Assembly: GCA_036897625.1 (NCBI GenBank)
Contig: JAYMTA010001216.1
Span: forward strand, 1-21,137
DNA length: 21,137 nucleotides
From: Pelargonium cotyledonis
Lineage: Eukaryota; Streptophyta; Magnoliopsida; Geraniales; Geraniaceae
Direction of reading: 5' to 3'
Both the position numbers and the translations under genes were made by a program. Positions 11,644 to 21,137 of the stretch are shown one piece after another; within the stretch, counting starts at the first letter, position 1; each line of letters starts with the position of its first letter. The notes below the pieces were generated by a model, which was not told where the DNA came from, did no database searches, and was given only the letters and a program-made list of their open reading frames with translations.

Positions 11644-12470
11644 AGAAAAGGCACTGTAACTTGTGTTTTGTGTATATATGTGGTTTTAGAAGTAACAAGT
11701 AATGCGATATGTAGGGAGTGAGCTAATTTTTGTTATATGCTACACTGACTGGCAAGTGGATATCAATAGGAAAAGTGGTGGCAGGGCAAATACAGTTTTG
11801 TTTGACTATGTTTGTTAAGAATGCTTGGTGTGCTCTAATGAAAGTTTCTTCTTTATATTTGCACAAATTTGTGATTCTTTTGTATTTCATATTTCCTTGC
11901 TTGTCCAAGACTAAGAAGATTCTGAAATTTCTCCTATAGGTTTGCAATTTTTAGTTCCTGCAAATCATTCCATGATTCTTCAGCAGTATCATTAACAGTC
12001 TTTAAGGATGACTCATCTGGTTTGGACTATGTTGAAATGGTCATTAATTTAATTTTTGTTTCAATTTCATCACCTTAGTATCAAATTTTGTTGTAAGAAA
12101 ATGCTTCTTTAGTATCCATTTTATTGAAAATGATTGTAAAACATTAAGCTAATTTAATATGGTACCTAAATAAGCATTAAAATACCTGAGTATGTATTAA
12201 AGATGCCAAAGTAAACTAAAATTAAGCCAAATTTACTCCTAAAACAACTAAAATGAGAATCATTCCGAGCTCAACTAATGCATAATAATCATATCAAAGA
12301 AGGCAACGAACATTTCTGTCATAGGACGAGAATGACAGAGAACTCAGTTTGTAAATTTTGGTTTAAAGCATAATTATAGTTTTGTATCCGATACCTGAAA
12401 AAGAAGAGAACACATCTATAAATTTTAATTTAATGCAAGTTTAGAATTGTCCTTTGAATTCTTTAATAAA

Positions 12471-12638
12471 AACTATGACATGTTGGACCAAATGGTTAAA
12501 ACACTTTAGATTTTCTCTGAGCTCTCAATTTTGAGTTTTATTGTCGACGGTACGAGGTGTGATTTAGGGTGACACTACTTTTGGAAAGTGAGAAACATTG
12601 TTACTTCGAATATGATGTCTCGTTGCTAATAAAAAAAA
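12471..12638 (+). mobile_element. Probable tRNA-derived SINE with poly(A)-like tail
   Basis: A 168-bp unit is flanked by the same 11 bases, tctttaataaa, at 12460-12470 and 12639-12649. It ends in a run of A just before the right copy, as a reverse-transcribed insert would. Inside, TGGACCAAATGG (12484-12495) resembles a Pol III A box. GAGTTTTATT (12533-12542), 37 nt further on, resembles a B box (GAGTTCGATTC) whose CpG has decayed. Length, box spacing, tail and flanking repeat all fit a plant SINE. The flanking repeat is AT-rich and could arise by chance, so I am only moderately sure. Confidence 0.55.
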
Positions 12639-13048
12639 TCTTTAATAAATATTTATGTGTATTTTTTTCTAGTCTAAACCATTAGTTTCCTAAGCCATTT
12701 TAACACACTCAAACTAATCCGCATTCGAGGGTATGTCACAATTAAAGTTTATCGCTCTCCTCAGGACTAAAATGCAAACATCACGCAGCTTGTGTAGCCA
12801 ACTGCACTCTTGAGTGTTTAAGTGTCTTTTTTTCATTATTTAACTGTCACCTAAATAATCATTTAATGGAAAAGTTAACTCAAACTAATTGTGAACTCTA
12901 AATTGGGTTGTAGTTGAAAGTTTATACACTAAATGGACTTTTAAAAGGTTTCTATTTATTGTAATCATTAATCCATTATAATAAAACCAATTGAAATATT
13001 GATAACAGACATAAATTTATGAGTGAATTGAATGTGACAATACCATCA

Positions 13049-13086
13049 GGCCCATGGCCCAAACTATTCTTCACTGAAAAGGCCCA
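13049..13086. promoter_or_regulatory. Cluster of three GGCCCA / TGGGCC motifs
   Basis: ggcccatggccca (13049-13061) and a further ggccca (13081-13086) match the core of plant site II elements, which usually sit in promoters of housekeeping genes. Here they lie about 200 bp past the L-arabinokinase stop codon, between converging genes, so their role, if any, is unclear. Confidence 0.3.
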
Positions 13087-13291
13087 TGAGGTTGCATCCC
13101 TCTGTTAAATATCCTTGTGTCATGAGAAATTTAAAAAGAAATGATGAACTTTTGCTTTGAATTTTACTTTCATGTTCCATTAATATCAGAAATGTTTATG
13201 AAAACTTAAAAGTAAATAACATTGCCAATGCTGTTCTAAAATTCCCCAAATTATACTAGGGTGAAACAATGAATTATTTAGGAATCTAATA

Positions 13292-16200
13292 CTAGGTTTG
13301 AGGCGAGCAGCGGCGAATTTTGAGAAATCCAAACTGACCAGCACCGGGCGAAGAACCCTCAAAAAGATAGGGCCTATAGCTTGTGGCATCTCTGTATTTA
13401 TTCAGAATCTGGAAACCAATAACAAAAACAACCCGTTAAGTTATCATAATTTTGTAAAGACAATGAATGTTAAAACTTAACAACAACTGTACAATACAAA
13501 GAAGTTGCCAGATACTCATTTAGTGCTACTCCAAGCATTGTTCATATTGTTTTGCTTAAATGCATAATTGATAGAAATGAGTAACATCAGATTTATATGG
13601 ATTTGTGAATCCTGTAGTACTCTAGAGAACATTTTGCATGAAAAAAGGCCTATACGGTTAATTTGTGCTGGAAAAATTCATTATCTAGGAACCGAGACAC
13701 TGCAAACCATTTGTCACTCTACTTGAAACATGAAACAAATGAACATTAAAGTCTCAAGCTCCAAAAACAATTAATCGAAGAAAACAATGAAATATCATGA
13801 TGAGGGAGAGGTAGATTTTGAGCATTGATGCTACTTTTTAAAGGATTTAGGCCAAGCTGAGAAACAAGCCAGTGGTTCGGTATTTGAAACAAGTATTGAT
13901 AACTATTTAGTACAAAATAACACTGAACCACCAGCCATTATAGCTAATTCATGCATGAAGAAGCAGCAAAGGGTTTACTTATTTATTAAAGATTCATAAA
14001 AGATGGAGGTGTGATGGAATTTACCTCATTGATTTGGTCATGGCTCTCCAAACAGTTACGTCCTATAACACAAACAGTTCCGCCACTACCTCCACCTGTA
14101 ATCTTTGCTCCAAAGAGAGTTCCCTCCACAGATTTAGACAGCTGACTATGCTGCTTTTTCTGTACCAAGTCTACTAATCTATCTGTTCCGTCTGACCCAA
14201 TTCCACAAGCATTATAGCTGTAGTGACACTGCAGCAATGGAAGGCACCGTTAAAATGGTACATAGTTTAGGTCTTTGTCAGCTAAAAGTGAAAGGGAAAA
14301 AAAAAGCTTTTTGGAGTACTAAAAAACTGATCAGCATTAATCACCTGATACATGAGTTCTCCCAGAGCAGAAAGTTGGTGTTCTGAGGAAGAAGCTGATA
14401 GTAACGATTTGAAAGCCTACACATCAAGGTAAGTGGAAATAAAGGTAATCAATACGACAATACAAATCTTGGTATGAAGAAACACAAACCCAAGCTGATC
14501 TGCAGGTCAAATACAAGGCTCAAAACATGAAAGAAGATAGGCTATTTAATGGTTATAAGATGACCACATAAAAAGGATTCAATAGCATTATTTGCATGCA
14601 AAGAGCTTATGATGCTCCAGTTCTAGCAATAAAGTAAAAATACTGATAAAGAATGCATTGGGGAAAGAGGGGAACATTATATTATACAATATACATATTC
14701 CGAAAATCTCCAGTGCCTTTCAGAACTCAGAAGCAATAATAGATAATGCATCCTCCCAACTAATTGTTTGGTTTGAACTATCCGGTAGGGGTAATGTAAA
14801 TGATGCAAGGCATCAATAAGTACACTCCAAAAAATACAATTTATATGACCATTCCAAAAGATGCCAAGCTCAATATATATAACTAACCTTGACACGGAAA
14901 TTCTCATAAACAGGATGCTTAGTGGGTGCTCTCACTGCATAACTACACTCCTTGTCAATTTTCGTGACAGGGTCATTGTGATCAACATACTTGCCAGTAA
15001 ATTCCTGCCCACTGATAGACTCTGGAAGCTTAGCTGCATATGCAGCTTCATATCTGTATAAGAGACAATGCAGGAGAACTTCGATAAATATTCAGCTAGT
15101 TTCAGGGCGATGGATACATGGGCTTAATAAGCAGACAAGAAGGAAAAAAATTCTACTAGCCAAAGATATCAGACAAAATGCATAAACACTTCAAAAATTA
15201 CAGAAAAGTACTTAGTAGAGCAGCTATTATTCCTCTTTAGGACTTTTAATAGTAGCACAATGCAAGATACTGTCTTGACAGGTCACAGGACATTACCTAT
15301 GAGATGAAAGGTTGCACAGGTAGCCTAATGAAGCCTCAGCTTTAAGTAGTTCAATGCCATCCTCTTCAGTCTCGTTAGAGTTAACCTCTTTTACTTTCTG
15401 GGACAGTAGTTCAGATGCCATTGACTCCATCATCTTTCGTCCCATGAAAGCACCTATTCTAACAGAACCATAATCTGAACCACCAACACTGTAAAAAGAT
15501 GCCCATTTATTATTCAGTGCCATCATGAAAAAAGTACAGATTTAGTGAACATACCAGATTAAACTAATGAAAGAAAAACAATGAACTTTATTAAACTTTA
15601 CTTCGCCTTAAAGTTTAAATTATTAAGTGTCGTGTCCAGCTAGTATATCATGCAATCACAAACTCCACACACTTTTAATGGGAACCTCCTTTAATGTAAA
15701 CCTCCTCTCACATGCATGCATGATTTTTACACCTGGACCAAAATTTACAGGAGGCAACACGTATGGGCAGTACGGACACCAAGACCAAATCAGCTCTAAT
15801 GCTATGTTAAATTTCCTTCAACCTAAAAGCTTAACATGTTAAGGGGAGGGCTCAACTAGTATACCAAACAGTCTCAAACTCTACACTTTCAATATGGGAT
15901 ACTTCAGACTATCTTAAACTTTGGTAATTCTATTTTGATACATAACAGACAACTTAAAATGCCATACAATGTGATGAAGGATTTTGATGCATGATAAAAA
16001 TTCTATTAGTTGGACGTGTGAGTGAATGGTAGAAAGATCAGATTTCAATCAATTCATCTTGGTTTAGGTCTGCTACAGTGATTTTCTGTCAAACTACAAT
16101 CTCAACAAACTTGCTTAAAATGAATAATAATAAGTGTACAGAGTTTCAGGCAATCATACTGTGCTTAAGAAATATGCGTATCCTTAGTATTCCAGAGAGA

Positions 16201-19200
16201 AAATGTCATACCTATGTCGTATTCCAGAATCAATCCCCCAAAACCTTATATGGGAAGGGATTTCAACAAGTCCAAGCATCTCAGCAGGCTGCAATGGATA
16301 CACGGAGAACATGTATTCAGGTGGAATTTCTTAATAGATCTTAAAGAATAGTCTTTAGCTCCTCAGTAATGCTTACCTGACACAACATTGCCATGAGTTT
16401 GTTGGCTTCACCACAAGCCGATGTCATCTGGTCCATAACTCCACAAGGGGCTCCAACGATGAGATTCTCCACCTATAAGTAGCATAAAAAAGCGTTAACT
16501 ACGCCTAAAGTGTGTAAAACCTTTTTGAGGTATAACTGAAGAGTAAACACAAGTTCAGCTTTATGTGCATGCCTTTTGGCAAAGTAAAGCAAGATCTCTA
16601 GGGCTGATGTTCAGACCTGTGAGAAGAGAGAAAAGTAAGTAACTGTGTCAGAATAGAGTAGAAATATAACACAAATAATAAGAAAAATATACATTCGATA
16701 ACATTTATATATATAATAACACTTGTGGTATATAATAACAATTATTTTAGGCAAGATACAAAATAGCTAAAGATAGGTGCCCTCAAAATAAAGCAAACTA
16801 AGAATTAACAACTGTTTAAAAAAAGTATACCAAATAACTACTATAGTTCAATAATATTATAGAGAATATATATATAAGCCATGAGGGTCAAGGTAAACCA
16901 AACAAATGAAAATATGACACCTCATTAATTAACACGCACTCACCTCAAACTTGGGTCTGATTGTTAAGGACATTATGTCTATTTCTGATTACTTTATTTC
17001 AGTTTCGTTTAGTTGGATTAATCGATCTGCGAACCGGGTGGCCCACGCTCTAGCTAGGTCGTCTGTTTATGTTTCAGGCACTATAGTTTGGTTGGGTCGA
17101 CAGCCTCCTGTAGATGTATCTCATTTGTTGATGTCGGAGTACGTTATTGATTAATAAAATGAGATAAATTTCCGTTTAAAAAAAAAAAAAAAAAACACGC
17201 ACTCACCCCACATCTTGTTGGATTCAAATAATTTTTAATGATAAATTCTAATTTGATTTACAACTCACTCTTAACCCAAAACATTTTGGTTTAGATTCCT
17301 TACTCTTCAATATAAATACTACAAGCAAGAATAGTTACCATGAGCAGCAGCAATCGCAGACATGCTAGCAACCTCCACTGATGCAGAAGAAGATACACCT
17401 TTGCCTTCTGGAACTGCAGAAGAAACCTGAAAATTCAAGCCTATAAGTTGATGACACATTAAATTTGAAAAAGAGGGAAACATTGATTTGATCACCTGTA
17501 TGGAGAAAATAAATGGTAAACCTTAACCTTTCATGTTTTTCACTACACACATTTTGAACTTTGTTAAGGGCTTCATTCAGCGGATTTCTATTAGTTATTG
17601 AAGGTTTTCAAAATAACAAACCAACACTTGGGAGTAAGAAGAGGAAGAGAAAATGGAGAAAGAGATGGTTGGAAAAATGAAACCAAAACCAGAAGCAATA
17701 TGTTGACCATAAGAAAATGAACAATTAAGGAAGGTCGATGAGACTTACTAGCATGCTGATACCATCTTCATATCGAACACCCAACTCTGTCATTAATACT
17801 AGTAGTGTACCAGCAACATATGCTGCCCACCTGAAAAGTATCCATATTAATGACAACTGACCAGAAAAGGTTCTGAATAATATATCCTCGTAGAAAATTT
17901 ATCAACCTCTGGGCTGAATCTTGGGCAAAGTACTCCCTCGCCTTTTCATATGAGATTGGCTGATCTCCATTCATCAAATCAGATAAATCCATGTCAAATG
18001 TTGGCCCCCGATTATTCAATTCGGACCCTAATGATACCTGAAAAGTCAAAAGTTTAACTTAAGAAAGCCAACTTATGCCGAAACTACTTAGACCACTATG
18101 GTTTTTGTTGAACTGGGTAATAAAGTGCCCCACATCGAATAGATATAAAGTGAAAATGAAATCCAACTAACAAAGTTGACCTTTACATATTATTGGAAGC
18201 CCAAGTCATTATATGTAGTCCAATATCAAACTGTTAATAGGACAGCGTTGAAGTCAGTTGAGTTAGGAACTAAAAGTTCAAGATAAAATCAACAGATTAT
18301 GGCTAGTCTTACTAAATAATAGTCTAACAGCCTAAACTTATCTGGAAGATCCGGGGATAATCCTCATTTACTAAATTAATTTTTGCTTCACTCTTGCTGA
18401 CTATTTGACAGGGTTGAGTCAATTGAGTTCGGAACTAAGAGTTCAAGATAAATTCAACGAATTATGGCAAGTCTTAACTTCTAAATATTACCCTATCTCA
18501 CACTTATCAGAAATTCGCGATTACTAAAATTCCGCCTAGAAAATTTTCAACAAAATGATAATAACAAATGGACACCCATCAATCCAACCATGCTAACACA
18601 TACAATTTGAAGAACAGGGGTTTGATTCTGTTTGGCTTGCTGCCTAGCCTGGGCATGTTTCCATAGCTTTTGCTTGCTTGGACGATTCCTCTGAACAGCA
18701 ACATGGCATGCTTCTCTTATTGGCATCTGTAAGCAAGTCCATTTAGGAAAAAAAGTGAATGCGTAACCAGTTATGCAAGAGCATAGGGTCATTGAGATCG
18801 ATTGCATGTAGAAGTTTTAGGCATGGTTGGAACAATGAGTGCGTAACCAGTTATGCAAGAGCATAGGGTATTTGAGATCGATTGCATGTAGAAGTTTTAG
18901 GCATGGTTGGAGATAAGCCCAGAGAAGGGAACTAAGCTACCCAACAAATAATAGAAAAAGACAAACCTGCAAAACCAGGCTTCCTGAGTAGTCTGCAATA
19001 CCTCCCATAACATCTAACCTCCCAGGTGCTCTTGCAACATATATTTCCTCCTGCAAAACCAGTTATGAATTTGTTAGCTAGTCATATGTGTGCAAAATCA
19101 GTCATCATACAGAATGCTACCAAGTTGTCCTTCCATGTTATGAAATAAAGAAGTAACAAATATCTGTATGAACCGTGGGTGTTGACAGTTATTTCCTCGT

Positions 19201-20903
19201 GTTAGTAGTGTATAGTTGCATATAGATACAAGGGTGAACAACATGATTTTATGTACTGCATTCAAACATTGTTTGTTATATTCTCTTGTTTATCATATAA
19301 ACCTAATATGATAGTGTAGCACACATGCAAGTTACTATATCTGTACGTGTTTTCTTTTTATTATTATTAAGTTTAATATTTGATTCAACAAATGTGGCAG
19401 AGAAAAAGGTTGATGCGAATAGAGAAAAACCACCCAGTTAAATAAACCAGCAGCAGCCAAATTTTCCCGTGTTTGGTGCTTAGAATTCTTTTCTGACCCA
19501 CTTCTATCATCTAGCATCGCCAAGTTATTCAAGAAGTTCATTGTATCTGGAAGACCATGAAGGTCCCCATGGAGAATTTCAAATTTTTCAGTGTACCTAC
19601 ATTAGAAAGGGAAATGAGAGAGAGAAAGAGAGATTGAATACTTACATGTTACGTGAATATATATATTTTTTTTTTCAGGTACAATAGTAATTTTTATCAT
19701 AAAAACGATGAAAAATAGAAAGGACAGAAACAGCAAAGGAACTCACACTTTGATTCGGGTGTTTTTCTGGTTTGTTTCGCGAGTTTCAAATTGTTCATGT
19801 TCTGCAAGGGAATACCAGTCTGGAATGAAAAGATCTCGACCAGGAGATTTTTGTAACTGAAACCCAAGTACAATGGCATCTTGTAATCTTCTTGCTCCAC
19901 TAACCTGGAAAAAATTATGCATGTATACATATAAGATTAGGTCAGCGGCATGATTGAGAAAGAGGAAAGTTAATTTTCCTTTTCACTCCATAATATGTAT
20001 CAAGTTATTGACAGTGTAATTTAAGAGGGAATTGTGTATAAACGATGTCCACAATGAAAACATTATGGTTGAATTTGGATTTAGATGTAGGGATTTGGCT
20101 GATCAAACCAAGCGGGTCATAACACAAGGATTATACTTTTGTTGAAACCAATGCATGAGTTTGAAACTTAAATTTCAGTTGATGATGAGAGTTATTTCAA
20201 AAATATTACCTCCAATGATCAAATGTAAATAAAAGAACATCACTTTTCTTTTCCTAATTCCTACCAATGGTATACTTGTATGTACTACAAAACCCACATT
20301 GAACTTGATCTATATCAAACACCCTTGAGGTTCATTACCTTAATACAAATGCAATCTATATGTATTTTAGTAAACTCAACACAGAACTATCTGATTATAT
20401 ATTTTCCTACACTATTGTTATATGATAAACTAGACGATTTGAAGGAGGTTCCTCCAACTCAGGTCAGGAATCAGATCTTTGTCTAACAAGCAAGTAATAT
20501 TGGTGGTACAGTTTGTAGTGATTGATCATGAAATACACTTCAGCAAGACCAAAAACAAACATCAGCAGAAATGAGATCATACCAGTAATGACTAAGCAGA
20601 AGATAATTAGAAAAAAAATTACAAGTCCATTTAATTCCAAAAGTTAGCTTGAGTTAACATTCGGAAAATATGTAATGAAAATAGCAACTTACTAAATTTT
20701 GGAAAGCACTCTTCAGCACTAATAAACGGAAATTTGAATGCCAAGGAAAAAGGAGATGAAAAAGATGGATGTAGTTGGACTCAAAAGAAAATCCACCACT
20801 ATGGATAATCCTATGGGTTAGTAAGAAGGATAGACACAAAATTTACCTTATCTGGAGTATGAATTTTCCCCATAGCTGCATCCTGCAGTACGCGAGCAGC
20901 CAC
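13292..20903 (-). CDS. ARA1: L-arabinokinase (ARA1-type), 3' part: 16 exons, 5' end beyond the window
   Basis: GHMP-family kinase that phosphorylates free L-arabinose to L-arabinose 1-phosphate with ATP, in the cytosolic salvage route to UDP-L-arabinose for cell-wall polymers. Exons, in order of transcription: 20903-20847, 19904-19747, 19596-19434, 19050-18967, 18726-18604, 18037-17907, 17830-17749, 17426-17339, 16616-16573, 16472-16377, 16288-16212, 15488-15297, 15053-14888, 14416-14345, 14228-14025, 13408-13292. They join in frame to 617 codons plus stop; the family has about 1,000 residues, so the start of the N-terminal glycosyltransferase-like domain is missing. Counting from the first residue here: substrate-binding [16 protein letters not shown] (134-149), ATP loop [11 protein letters not shown] (272-282), catalytic Asp324 in GVMDQ, and motif 3 [10 protein letters not shown] (552-561). 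The protein ends [21 protein letters not shown]. All introns are GT-AG except one GC-AG. Confidence 0.95.
13409..14024 (-). other. Last intron of the L-arabinokinase gene
   Basis: 616-bp GT-AG intron between phase-0 exons. No element or gene recognised in it. Confidence 0.85.
14417..14887 (-). other. L-arabinokinase intron, 471 bp
   Basis: Ordinary AT-rich GT-AG intron; nothing recognisable seen. Confidence 0.85.
15589..15906 (-). mobile_element. TRIM-like miniature LTR retrotransposon fossil in an L-arabinokinase intron
   Basis: About 318 bp, oriented like the host gene. Two related ends of ~100-112 bp (5' LTR about 15805-15906, 3' LTR about 15589-15700) both carry gtggagttt/gtagagttt followed by tatactag and a tail rich in ttaag and gaaggaaattta. 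Next to the 5' LTR (15792-15804) is a diverged site for the initiator tRNA-Met, and next to the 3' LTR (15701-15710) is a purine tract tgagaggagg. The ~90-bp middle is far too short to code. This layout defines a TRIM. The two LTRs are clearly diverged, so it is old, and no certain target duplication remains. Confidence 0.6.
16473..16572 (-). other. GC-AG intron of the L-arabinokinase gene
   Basis: The exon ending ...LCQK (16616-16573) is followed on the minus strand by gcatgc instead of GT, and the acceptor tatag lies just before 16472. Reading on past the donor meets a stop codon within four codons, and no GT restores the conserved junction [19 protein letters not shown] introns are a known minor class of the normal spliceosome. 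Confidence 0.8.
16931..17207 (+). mobile_element. 5'-truncated L1-type LINE with poly(A) tail; element 16945-17193 plus target duplications
   Basis: The insert lies antisense in an L-arabinokinase intron. It is flanked by a perfect 14-bp duplication, aacacgcactcacc, at 16931-16944 and 17194-17207, and ends in about 16-18 A directly before the right copy. An open frame through it to the stop at 17152-17154 reads [19 protein letters not shown], the C-terminal end of the RNase H-like domain that closes ORF2 of plant L1 elements, with the usual NRVAHALA motif. aataaa overlaps the stop. Only the last ~250 bp were copied. The intact frame, perfect duplication and long A run point to a recent insertion. 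It cannot move on its own. Confidence 0.9.
17427..17748 (-). other. L-arabinokinase intron, 322 bp
   Basis: GT-AG intron separating the exon ending GISML from the ATP-loop exon. Nothing else recognised. Confidence 0.85.
18241..18466. repeat. Imperfect duplicated segment, ~60-70 bp, offset 166 bp
   Basis: The segment from gacagcgttgaa (18241) to about 18305 recurs from gacagggttga (18407) to about 18470. Both share gagtt(a/c)ggaacta, agttcaagataaa, then tcaac and attatggc. It sits in the intron 18038-18603 of the L-arabinokinase gene. It could be the two ends of a worn repeat element or an old local duplication; I cannot tell which. Confidence 0.6.
18761..18911. repeat. 80-bp tandem duplication, two copies, in an L-arabinokinase intron
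   Basis: Bases 18761-18831 recur at 18841-18911 with only two adjacent differences in 71 bases, at an exact 80-bp offset. The first copy starts only 35 bp downstream in coordinates from the end of the exon at 18604-18726, so it lies near the acceptor side of the intron 18727-18966 on the minus strand. The near identity implies a recent duplication, useful as a length marker. Confidence 0.9.
19051..19433 (-). other. L-arabinokinase intron, 383 bp
   Basis: GT-AG intron just upstream of the exon with the [10 protein letters not shown] motif. Nothing else recognised. Confidence 0.85.
19605..19635 (-). repeat. GA/CT-rich tract serving as a polypyrimidine tract
   Basis: On the minus strand this is a run of tctctctttctctctctc followed by ctaatgtag, just before the exon beginning at 19596. 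It is therefore likely the polypyrimidine and branch-site region of that acceptor as well as a simple repeat. Confidence 0.6.
19905..20846 (-). other. L-arabinokinase intron, 942 bp
   Basis: GT-AG intron between the exon ending IHTPDK and the one starting VSGARR. AT-rich; short frames on both strands have no recognisable content. Confidence 0.85.
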
Positions 20904-21137
20904 CTGGAACACAGCAATAATATACATGTAAATAGGCAAGATAACCGGAGTGGAAAATGTACTCAAAGACAGTGACAATTAGACCATTTAAAATAGCAAA
21001 TATAACATCAATTATGTCCATATATGTTGAAGCAGTGAAAAAATTCAAAAACAATATCATTCCTTAACAAAGGAGGCCTTCAATCTGAAACTTCTGAACT
21101 ATCTATATTAAAAGGAACTAACACAAACAAAATATAT
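20904..21137 (-). other. Partial L-arabinokinase intron at the window edge
   Basis: Sequence upstream of the acceptor at 20904-20905. No further exon could be matched to the family here, so the next exon lies past the window. Confidence 0.7.

Larger units (their letters stand above)
11644..13291. other. Convergent intergenic region with the 3' UTRs of SRT1 and L-arabinokinase
   Basis: The stop codons of the two genes are 1648 bp apart and the genes point at each other. The first few hundred bases after 11643 are T-rich and likely the SRT1 3' UTR; the minus-strand tail of the other gene lies below 13291. No single polyadenylation site can be fixed from sequence alone. The only structured pieces are the SINE-like insert at 12471-12638 and the GGCCCA cluster at 13049-13086. 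Short open frames here have no recognisable content. Confidence 0.8.

Noticed and set aside
13986-14024. Extension of the L-arabinokinase frame past NQINE-type residues to a stop ([12 protein letters not shown])
   Set aside because: The conserved C-terminus with GSSPGAG lies in the exon 13408-13292, reached by a GT-AG intron beginning at 14024.
16951-17154. A small stand-alone gene with an RNase H-like tail
   Set aside because: Target duplications and the poly(A) tract show it is the 3' end of a LINE, truncated at its 5' side.
18128-18149. Plant snRNA-type upstream element (cccacatcg) with a nearby TATA box
   Set aside because: The gap between the two is only about 7 bp, far shorter than in snRNA genes, and no snRNA sequence follows. 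The cccacat phrase is common in plant repeats.
1-21137. tRNA, rRNA or microRNA genes
   Set aside because: No cloverleaf, rRNA segment or long miRNA-like hairpin was recognised by eye; a tRNAscan or miRNA folding run would be needed to exclude weak ones.

Overview
This is nuclear DNA from a flowering plant, most likely a eudicot. The genes are intron-rich with AT-rich introns, and both encode recognisable plant proteins. The repeats are also plant types: an L1 LINE end with an RNase H-like C-terminus, a TRIM-like element with an initiator-tRNA-Met-type primer site, and a tRNA-derived SINE. I cannot name the species from the sequence.

Layout. Bases 1-~1125 are a CpG-rich repeat block, cut by the window edge, that carries about eleven copies of a short near-palindromic motif. 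Bases ~1196-1639 are the short promoter and 5' leader of the first gene. Bases 1640-11643 (+) are a complete 14-exon gene for an SRT1/SIRT6-type NAD-dependent protein deacylase (472 aa). Its intron 8 holds a probable ~1.28-kb solo LTR on the opposite strand, and its intron 10 holds a compact GGCGC-rich patch. Bases 11644-13291 are the convergent intergenic region, with a likely SINE. Bases 13292 to beyond 21137 (-) are the 3' part of an L-arabinokinase (ARA1-type) gene: 16 exons, 617 codons plus stop, covering the end of the N-terminal domain and the whole GHMP kinase domain. Its 5' exons lie past the right edge. Its introns hold a TRIM-like fossil, a young 5'-truncated LINE with a perfect 14-bp target duplication, an 80-bp tandem duplication, a looser duplicated segment and one GC-AG intron.

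The two genes face each other tail to tail and have no evident functional link: one encodes a nuclear chromatin and metabolism regulator, the other a cytosolic cell-wall-sugar salvage enzyme. Every exon joins in frame with matching phases, and I saw no disabling change in either host gene. I found no clearly new protein system. The points worth checking are the promoter-proximal motif array, the antisense LTR inside SRT1, the GGCGC patch, the SINE and the GC-AG splice site.
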